DNA of 64,000 bases, from positions 6,093,501 to 6,157,500 of the forward strand of contig CATNEN010000002.1 of assembly GCA_950097015.1 (NCBI GenBank), given 5' to 3'. Both the position numbers and the translations under genes were made by a program. The stretch comes from Macrostomum hystrix (Eukaryota > Platyhelminthes > Macrostomidae). Below are positions 23,557-33,900 of this stretch, piece after piece (the stretch's first letter is position 1; the number at the start of each line of letters is the position of its first letter). Below the pieces are notes generated by a model, which saw nothing but the letters and a program-made list of their open reading frames with translations, was not told the origin of the DNA and searched no databases.

Positions 23557-24985
23557 ATGGCAGGAAGTTCTCCTTGTCCTCGGGCACAGTAGGCGGTACG
23601 GCAACTGCTCCAGCATCGGCGCGATGACGGTGCTGATGAGAATCGTCATCAACGGGAGCCACGCCCACAGACTTCGCAGCCGAAGACGTCGGGGTAGTCG
23701 CCGACGACGAAGAAAACGAAACAGTGTGCTGACTGAGGGCGGCCACCAGTTCTTCGCCGACCCGACTCTTGCCTGAGCTGCCAGCTGCGGCGGCGCCGCC
23801 GACAACATCCGGCTCGGCCAGGCGGACCTGGCGCTCGTGATTGGCCAGCAGGCTGGTCAGGGCTGCCGCCCCGGCGTCTGGCGAGTCGCAGTGACGCAAC
23901 AGCAGCTCGGTGGTGTCCAGAGCCAGGTGGAGCAGCTTCTGGTTGGCCGACACCGCTGGCTGCCTGCCCAGCCTGTCAAATGGGCAGCAATGAGAGCAGG
24001 ATTTATAGCGTCATCCACCAAGACTCGAACACCGGATTAACAATTGATAATTTACAAAGTGCAACTTCATGACTTGCGATCCTAACTCATTAAAGAATTC
24101 TATTGACTCATCCGAGAATCCCCATTGACTCATCCAAGATTCCCAAGGACTCATCCCAGATTCGCATGGACTCATCCCATATTCCCATGGACTCATCCCA
24201 GATTCGCATGGACTCATCCCATATTCCCATGGACTCATCCAATATTCCCATGGACTCATCCAAGATTCGCATGGACTCATCCAAGATTCGCATGGACTCA
24301 TCCCAGATTTGCATGGACTCATCCAATATTCCCATGGACTCATCCCATATTCCCATGGACTCATCCAAGATTCCCATGGACTCATCCAAGACTCCCTAGG
24401 ACTCATCCAAGATCCCCATGAACTCATCTAAGATTCCCATGGACCCATCCAAGATTCGCATGGACTCATCCAAGATTACCATGGACTAATCCCAGAATCC
24501 CATGAACTCATCCCAGATTCGCATGGACTCATTCAAGATTCCCATGGACTCATCCAAGATTCCCATGGACTCATCCAAGATTCCCATGGACTCATCCAAG
24601 ATTCCCATGGACTTATCCCAGAATCCCATTGACTCATCCCATATCCCCACGGACTCATCCCAGATTCGCATGGACTCATCCAATAATCGACTCACTTCTT
24701 GCGCTCAATCTGGCCCAGCAGGGCGGCCCGTTCCTCCCGTCCGTAGGCGGCGCCGAGGTCCTCAGCGAATTGTTTCCAGTTGACCCGCAGCTTGGCCTGC
24801 AGCCGGTCGAAGGTGTCCAACAGGGACTCCAGGCACAGGTGTCGGCGGTCGCTCGGATTGACGCCGACCAGACGACGCAGCTGACGCCGCCAAGTGCCGG
24901 CTTCGTTGGTGTCGAGAAGGCCGGCGCAGAGCCAGTCCAAGCCGACGCCCAGGCCAGCTGGCAGGTTGTTGTGGGCTAGCCAGAC
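23543..24985 (-). CDS. GEMIN5: Gemin5 exons 9 and 10: C-terminal region
   Basis: Exons 24985-24696 and 23972-23543. Exon 9 has VWLAHNNLPAGLGVGLDWLC and a helical stretch up to IERK. Exon 10 starts with the last base of a Lys codon and encodes LGRQPAVSANQKLLHLALDT, a Ser/Thr/Ala-rich stretch and EDKENFLPSLIG. It is much shorter than the human C-terminus, so the non-canonical RNA-binding region is reduced or unrecognised. Confidence 0.78.
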
Positions 24986-27900
24986 CTGAGGTTTTTTAAG
25001 TTTCATATCAGCTTTAATAAGGAAGGGGTTGTAGCCTAGCGGTTAGGACGTCGGGCTTATGACTTGAGGGTCGGGGGTTCGATTCCTGACTCGAACTGGA
25101 ACTATTTGTGTGCTTTAGCAAGACACTTTACTCTGCAATGCTTTTTTTTCAGTTCACCCAGCTGTTAAATGGGTAGCAGCATTAGCTGGGGTAATTGAGG
25201 GTGGGTGTGGCGTCCCCCCAGTCCATGGACTGAACAGCCGTACGCAGTCTTTAGATGCGCAACAGCTGCGGCTGAGCTGTCAGCTGCACTTCTCGCCCAA
25301 TTAGGGGCAGGTGAAAACAATAAATTTTTTCAGGTCAGGTCAGGTGCTCGACTCCTAAGAACAAAGAGCTAGTCTTTATTTTACTTTATAGGTCACACCG
25401 AAGCTAGTAGTAGCATCTATAGGTCATGAGTTCGATTTTGAAAGACAGAAAAGTACATTCTAGCCTTAGCCTTGAATATCTGGCCCAACGGGGCTCTGTG
25501 ATTTCGATATCTCAATGCATTCAGATTGTCGTGATTCCTGTAGATCGTGAGTTCGAATCTTGACAAAAAATCTTACCTGCATAGCGGCCAGGTGGCCGAG
25601 ATTGCCAGGGCGCTGCAGCAGGGCTTCAACAGCCGCGCCTGGCTGTCCGAGCAGCAGCAGCAGCTGGGCGCGCAGCTCGTGCCGGCCGGCCTCGGCGCAG
25701 GCCTTGGCGTAGGCTTCTAGGGTGCGAGTTCGAATCGGGTCGGTGGGCATCAGGCGCAGATTGCACAGCAGCAGGGCCTGCGGGAAGAGACATTCCGGAT
25801 ATTATTCGGCCGCAGGATAAGCAGTAAAAAGTCAGTATCCCAGACTGCGGCTTACACAAAAAATTGAAATACGTACAGAAAAACTGACAGGCAAATAGAC
25901 AGAAAAGTTTTGTACAGCTGTTTATTGCTAATAATAATAATTGCATGAGGGCTGCGGACAATGGCACATCAATTAGTGACACTAGACCCGCAGCCAGCGA
26001 GGAGGCAATTCTGCCCATTTCGCTGACTCCTGAGCACACACGCACTCAGATACTGTAGGCAGGCACAAGCTCACACAGGTGTGTGTACATCTGCCCTGAC
26101 TTTTTCATCGTCAGGCAGAGTACATGTCACTGTGCCTTGGAGGTTGGCCCTCAAGGGAGTAAATTGACGACAAGCCCCCCCAAGCCTTCTCTCAGCGGCT
26201 GCGCCCCAAATGAATGTGGCCTCAACGCGGAATCGAGCGTAAGGACCATGGTGCGAGAGGCAAACGCGTTAACGCTCTGCCACTCAGCTCCTGTGTACAC
26301 ATACAGACAGACAGGCAGACAGACAGGCAGACAGACAGACAGGCAGACAGACAGGCAGGCAGACAGAAACAGACAAGGGGCATCCTGCACAGACCTCCCT
26401 AGCCTTGCCGGCAGTCAGCAGGCAGTCCACCGCGGCCTCGGTGCGCCGGGCGGCCAGCAGGTAGGCGGCGGCCAGGTGCGAATCGCCGCATCGGCGCAGG
26501 CCATCGGCTTTGGCAACGGCGACGCTGGCGTCCAAATCAGGGGCGGAGGCGGCGGCCAAGCAGCTGACGGCCACGAGCCAGTCGGGCAGGAAGCCGGACG
26601 CGGTGGCCTCCTGTGATATCGTGTTAGATGTACTTTTTAAAAATGTACTTTTAAATTAGCATCAAATCACAAGCTGTCAATCACCTGAACAGCGCGCTGC
26701 ATCCTGCCGGACCAGACCAGCAGCAGCAGGTAATTGTCCAGGTGTCCCAGCCGCAGCAGTCGACGCAGTTCCTTGTCGACAAGGCGAGCCGAATGCGGCC
26801 GGGGCAGCAGCGCCAGCAGGTTGTCCGGCAGGGCGTCGGTTGATTCAACGGCCGGAACAGCATCGCCGGCTGCTGAGGGCCGTCCGGCCAGCAGATGCGC
26901 CAGGAGGGCGGCGAAATCTGCCAGCCTGGCATCCTCGGCGCCGTTGGCAGCGCGCGCGTTCTCGGCCCGACCGGAGCGCGGGAACAGCGCCGGGCGCCGA
27001 CGCGCCGGGTCCGAGCCGTGGGCGCCACGTCGGAGGGCGACGTCGGCCAGAGTGGCCGGGCCAGCGGCGTCGGCGGCCTCGTCGTTGTCCTCGACGACGC
27101 TAATTGAAGAAGCCGCCGGCTCCTTCTCGGTGGCGCTTGGCCGACGAACGAACTGGGTGGGTGCGGCCAGCGATGGCTGGGCCGGGCTTGCCTTGGCCTG
27201 CGGAGGGGGTGCGGCAGAGGGTTGACCTGTTTGTCCCTTGCACCAAGGTCCTGAGTTCGAATCCGCGGCGAGGCTACATATATCTGGGGCGCAGCCGCGG
27301 AGAGAAGGCTTTGGGGGCTTGTCGTGCAATTTACGCCCTTGAGGGCCAACCCTTAAGGCACAGTGAGAGTGTACACTGCCTGACGATGAGAAGTCAGGGC
27401 AGATGTACACACCTGTGTGAGCGTATGCCTGCGTACAGTATCTGTGTGCGAGTGTTCTCATCACTGGGACTAGTTGATACTAGTTGAACAAAAGGGAAAT
27501 GGGATTTCACAGACTGGGATTTGTGAAATACTCACAGTCAGCTCTCGCTTCTTCTGCTCCACCAGACGCAGCAGATCCTCGAGTTCCAGATCTTCAACGC
27601 TGGCATTCAGCTGTGCAGTCACCGCGGCGCCGCTCTCAGATTTGGAATCGGCCGCGGCTTCGTCAGCCAGATCGGCATTGTCGTCGTCTTCGACGGCGCG
27701 CGCCAGGACGCCGTGCGGCAGCGGCGGCCGGTACTGGCGCCCGGAGGTTGGCGGAGATTTCCGAGTCAGACTGGAGACTAGCCAGGCTAGCAGGCAGTGA
27801 TCTTCGCTGCCGCTCAGGCACACGTCTGGATCACCGGCGGACCACTGGACAGTGTAGATCTTGCCAGCGTGGCCGGCGAAGTTGGCCAGGTGGTCGCCAG

Positions 27901-30900
27901 TGCGAGCGTTCCACACCTGGACTGTGCCGTCGAACGAGCCGGAGAGCAGGTGATGCGGATTGTGCGGACTCCAGCTCAGGGCGGTAATGCGCTCGCGATG
28001 GCCCTGGGAATTGTGGATATGAGTAGAGCATAATACTTGAGCACATCACTAACACATGTATAGCTTCCAGTGACCCAGTTCACCACACCTTCAGGTGACC
28101 GAGTTCACTACACCTTCAGGTGACCCAGTTCACTACACCTTCAGGTGACCCAGTTCACTACACCTTCAGGTAGCCCAGCTCACTACACCTTCAGGTAGCC
28201 CAGCTCACTACACCTTCAGGTGACCCAGTTCACTACACCTTCAGGTAGCCCAGCTCACTACACCTTCAGGTGACCCAGTTCACTACACCTTCAGGTGACC
28301 CAGTTCACTACACCTTCAGGTAGCCCAGCTCACTACACCTTCAGGTGACCCAGTTTACTACACATTCAGGTAGCCCAGCTCACTACACATTCAGGTGACC
28401 GAGTTCACTACACATTCAGGTAGGCCAGCTCACTACACCTTCAGGTGACCCAGTTTACTACACATTCAGGTAGCCCAGTTCACTACACCTTCAGGTGACC
28501 GAGTTCACTACACCTTCAGGTGACCCAGCTCACTACACCTTCAGGTGACCGAGTTCACTACACCTTCAGGTAGCCCAGCTCACTACACCTTCAGGTAGGC
28601 CAGCTCACTACATCCTTAGGTGACCCAGTTCACTACACCTTCAGGTAGCCCAGCTCACTACACCTTCAGGTGACCCAGTTTACTACACATTCAGGTAGCC
28701 CAGCTCACTACACCTTCAGGTGACCGAGTTCACTACACCTTCAGGTAGCCCAGCTCACTACACCTTCAGGTGACCCAGTTTACTACACATTCAGGTAGCC
28801 CAGTTCACTACACCTTCAGGTGACCGAGTTCACTACACCTTCAGGTGACCCAGTTCACTACACATTCAGGTGACCCAGCTCACTACACCTTCAGGTGACC
28901 CAGTTTACTACACATTCAGGTAGCCCAGCTCACTACACCTTCAGGTGACCGAGTTCACTACACCTTCAGGTAGCCCAGCTCACTACACCTTCAGGTAGGC
29001 CAGCTCACTACATCCTTAGGTGACCCAGTTCACTACACATTCAGGTGACCCAGTTCACTACACCTTCAGGTGACCCAGTTCACTACACCTTCAGGTAGGC
29101 CAGCTCACTACACCTTCAGGTAGGCCAGCTCACTACATCCTTAGGTGACCCAGTTCACTACACATTCAGGTGACCCAGTTCACTACACCTTCAGGTAGCC
29201 CAGCTCACTACACCTCCAGGTGACCCAGTTCACTACACCTTCAGGGTTACCACTACAGCACAAGCTTCACCAAGGTTAGGTAAGGTAGAGCAACCTTCAA
29301 AGTAATCATCGGCTCGGAGATCTCAACGCAGGAAGCGCCGGAGCCAACAGCAACTCCAGTATCCACAAGGAAGATTATGGGACTGTTGGTGCCAATGGCC
29401 AGCCAGTTGCGGCATTCGTCCGAGTATCCCGGATGCCAGGCCATGGCGTTGACAATCTTGCGGCTGAACATAGCCCTGGCTCGCAGAGTAGGAGACCTGA
29501 CATGAGGGGGCCAATCGAAGATTTCCACCAGGCCGGATTCGTTGCCAACAGCGAGCTGGCTGAAGTCTGGCTTAAACTGGGCGTCGGACCGATTACGGTG
29601 CCGGTTTTTGACCGAGGTCTCCACCGGGTGCGGCATCGGCGGACCGCCTGGGCGAGGGTGCGGGGGCGGATACTTCTCGATTCGTTGTCACTTCACTACT
29701 ACTACATAGGTCTAACGCGTTTGCCTCTCGCACCAAGGTCCCTGCGCTCGATTCCGCCTCGAGGCCATAAACTAAACTCTCTTGCTGAGTGTCTACAGTC
29801 ACAAAATGATGTGACCAGCGGCCACAACCCTGAAAATATTATTATTATCCCCTAGAATTATTCAGCAGTATAATGACTCTTCTAAGAATCCCATTGAATC
29901 ATCTAAGAATCCCATTGAATCATCTAAGAATCCCATTGACTCATCTAAGAATCCCATTGACTCTTCTAAGAATCCCATTGACTCATCTAAGAATCCCATT
30001 GAATCATCTAAGAATCCCATTGACTCATCTAAGAATCCCATTGAATCATCTAAGAATCCCATTGACTCTTCTAAGAATCCCATTGAATCATCTAAGAATC
30101 CCATTGACTCATCTAAGAATCCCATTGAATCATCTAAGAATCCCATTGACTCTTCTAAGAATCCCATTGAATCATCTAAGAATCCCATTGACTCTTCTAA
30201 GAATCCCATTGAATCATCTAAGAATCCCATTGAATCATCTAAGAATCCCATTGACTCTTCTAAGAATCCCATTGAATCATCTAAGAATCCCATTGAATCA
30301 TCTGAGAATCCCATTGAATCATCTAAGAATCCCATTGACTCATTTAAGAATCCTATTGAATCGTCTAAGAATCCCATTGAATCATCTAAGAATCCCATTG
30401 AATCATCTAAGAATCCCTGACTGATTTAAGAATCCCATTGAATCATCTGAGAATGCTCGCACCGGCGGGACACAGTGCCTGTGAGGTATGAGTCAGACCA
30501 GGCCCACGGGCTAAGGTCTGCGATGCCTCACACCTGCAGTCGCTTTTTGAGCAGGCTTGGCAGGAAGGAGACCTGTGCCTTCGGGTGCAGGAATCCCTCC
30601 ACGCTGTCCCGTCAGCTGACCCATGGGTACACGCCCCGCGAGTGTTCAAGGCTGCCCCTAGGGCAGCCGGACAGAATGGGCAACAGCGCTGGATGACCCA
30701 TCCAGGGCCTCTGGCCAAACTGGGTACCTCTAGCCCCGGCTGGAGGGAAAGGTGCCACCCTTTGACCTTAACAGGGTATGCGGCCAGTCCGCAACGTTCG
30801 TGCACCTGTGCGTGATCAGGTACCTCTGGCTACGGCTCTGAGGGAAAGGTGTCACCCATTGACCTTAACAGGGTATGCGGCCAGTCCGCAGTTTTTCGTG

Positions 30901-33900
30901 CACCTGTGCGTGATCAGGTACCTCTGGCTACGGCTCTGAGGGAAAGGTGTCACCCATTGACCTTAACAGGGTATGCGGCCAGTCCGCAGCTTCGTGCACC
31001 TGTGCGTGATCAGGTACCTCTGGCTACGGCTCTGAGGGAAAGGTGTCACCCTTTGACCTTAACAGGGTATGCGGCCAGTCCGCAGCTTCGTGCACCTGTG
31101 CGTGATCAGGTACCTCTGGCTACGGCTCTGAGGAAATGGTGTTACCCTTTGACCTTAACAGGGTATGCGGCCAGTCCGCAGCTTCGTGCACCTGTGCGTG
31201 ATCAGGTACCTCTGGCTACGGCTCTGAGGAAATGGTACTACCCTTTGACCCTAACAGGGTATGCGGCCAGTCCGCAGGCCTCGGTACCGGCCTTTTGGTA
31301 CCCTCTAATGTCCCCAGTGCATCCGTGCTGCTGGGCTTTGCCGGACTTCAGTCCGCGCTTTGGTTGGGGAGTATTCCAGCCGCTAACGGTGCCTTTTTGC
31401 TGCTCCCGGCTGGCTTGGGGTGTCGGCCAGTCGGGCTTTTCTCACTCGTGTAACGAGCAGCCCCCCACCTGCTTTTCAGCCATGGCCTCGCCCATCTCTT
31501 CTTTCGAAACCGAGCTAAACTCGGCCGCTCCGGACGCTGCCACTGGCAGGTCCCACGTCCTCGGTGCAGCTGGTGGGACTGAGAATCCCGCCACTGAAAT
31601 CGTCGACCAGAATAAACGCAACCCGAGCCGCAAGCGCTCGGAGGAAGCGCGTGTAAGGCGCAACCAGAAGCGCAACGAACGCCGCCGTAATGCTGCGGCG
31701 GCCGCGACTGGTGGGCGCCCGACACCTGCACACGAGGCGGGTGCGAAAGATGCGGCAGGGCCACCTGGATCCGCCGCCCCCCCCCACCGCCGCTCCGGCC
31801 AGCACCATCTCCAAGGCCGGCACCGACGCCGACGGAAAGAGCGTGGAAGGCGCAGCAGGGCCATCTGGAGCCGCCGCCCCCACCGCCATCACGGCCACCA
31901 CCACCCACAAGGCCGGCACGTCCAACGCCAGCAAGGCCAAGGAGACCTATGCCTCCAAAGCCAAGCGGGAGCCTGTCCAGCCGGCGATCATTGTGGTCGG
32001 CGAGGAACAGGACCTCTCAAACGAGCAGCTCAAAAGCATGCTCAGGACCATCGACGAGGGCCTCACGGACCTGGCACTGGCAGGGACACCAGTCAGCGTT
32101 GTCAGGTCCGAAGCGCAGGAGGGGGCTGTCCTCCTCTGGTGCAAATCGGCGGGGGATAGCCGCCTACTGCGCGATCGGATCAAAGACTTCAAGTGGGGCA
32201 CCGATGTCGGAAGACTGAGGTGCACCACCGAGTCCGAGCGTCCACGGACCCGACGTCATCGTGTCTGGGTCCCCGACGCCTGCTCAATCCGGTCCGGGGA
32301 CCAACTTCGGCAGCTGCTGCTGAAGATGAACCCGGACCTCCCAGCCTCCGGGCTGATCTGCCACGAAACCGTCCGCAAAGAAGCGGAGGGTTTCACGGCG
32401 ATCTACGGCTTCTCCGAAGCCTGGTCCAAAAGGATCCCTCACAAGAGCGTAATCAAACCGGGACTCTACCCGCTGACCATCCTGGATTGTCAGGAGAGGA
32501 AGGCCGGGGAGGGATCGGAAAATAAGCGGGCCGCTCCTGGCTCTGGGGCGAAAGCTCCGCCAGCTAAGCGGCATGCAACGTCCGCGGACCCCCGCCCGGG
32601 CAAAAATATCCGCATCGCCGAATCCGGCCCCCGAGATCGTAGACCAGCCCGCAACAACCGCAAATCGGGCCTGGTCTTGCGGGCGCTCAGCGAAGCCCGA
32701 GCGCTCAGAGAGCACCTGGAGCGCTCCCGCGCTACAAAAGCGCAAACCTCCCTTCCTCCCAGCCAGCCGCAAAGTGCCGGGACCCACGGAGCGGTGGCCA
32801 CCGACTGGTCTGAGGATCCCCCTCACCGGAAGGAGGCTGCCATCCACACGGACCCGACCCCCGAGGGCGAGGCGTCGAGTGACGGCAGCGACTGCACCGT
32901 TGTTGGGTGGAGCGGCCGGGACACGCAACGGTCAGAGCAGCAGCTCTCCGCAGCGATTCCCGCCGTTCCCTCCACAGCGGTTGCGGGCGCGCCGCTACTC
33001 ATGGAGGTCTGCAGCCCGACCCCGTCTGAGGAGGACGAGCTGCTCAAGGAGACTCCCGCTGGACCATGATCGGCCACACTGGGATCACCTGCCTGCAGGT
33101 TAACCTGCAACACTGCATAGCTGCATCCGTCAATCTGATGCGCTATGTCGAGCTCAACATGCCGGGTCTCATCCTCGTCCAGGAGCCGTGGACTCATAAA
33201 GGTAAGCCTCAAAATGTACCCAATGGGTATCACTGCCTCTACAACAGCCGTCACTGGGAGAACCAAACTCCCAGGGCGTGCATCCTCGTGAGAAACTCCC
33301 TCAACGCCTGGCACAGACCCGACCTTTCTGATCGGGACACCTGTGTCATCCAGACGGAGAACATCCTCCCAGGAAAAACCGTCTTAATCGCCTCGGTTTA
33401 CTTACCGGGCGACAGGCCGGCAGTCCCTGAGGAGCTGATCTCTCTGATTGAAACCTGCGCTGCCAAAAACTATGAGCTCATAGTGGCTGGCGATATTAAC
33501 GCCCACCACACCCACTGGGGGAGCTCTGACATTAACTCGAGAGGCGAGGACCTCCTTGCCTACATCTTAACCACGTCCCTGGAGTTCTGCAACACAGGGA
33601 GCACCCCGACCTTTGACAATGGCCGGTGGTCTGAGGTCATCGACGCCACTCTAGCCACACCTGGGCTTTACCAGAGCCTTAGGGAGTGGCAGGTTCTGCC
33701 GGAGACCTCCCTCTCCGATCACAAATACATCTCTTTCCAACTGGCGGGTGCACGCTGCACTAACCAGATCACTTGGAAAAGGAACGCTAGGAATACCGAT
33801 TGGGAAGCCTTCAGGCATAACCTCGAAGGAACCCAACGAAACCTAAGCCCCCCCGCCAACACCTGCGATGAAGCGGATGAGCTAGCTGAGTTTCTCACCA

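Noticed and set aside
25025-25090. Possible tRNA gene (box A and box B present)
   Set aside because: It does not fold into a proper cloverleaf and continues into a repeated SINE body; the same applies to 53939-54000 and 44945-45010.
26667-27349. Overlapping long frames antisense and out of frame over Gemin5 exon 6
   Set aside because: GC-rich coding sequence leaves shadow frames; splice phases select a single frame.
28070-29246. Regularly spaced repeats resembling a CRISPR array
   Set aside because: The 25-bp units are contiguous with no unique spacers, and the context is an animal intron.
30849-32159. Upward extension of LINE ORF1 through the 96-bp monomers
   Set aside because: No ATG starts the frame; it is open because the monomer length is a multiple of three.
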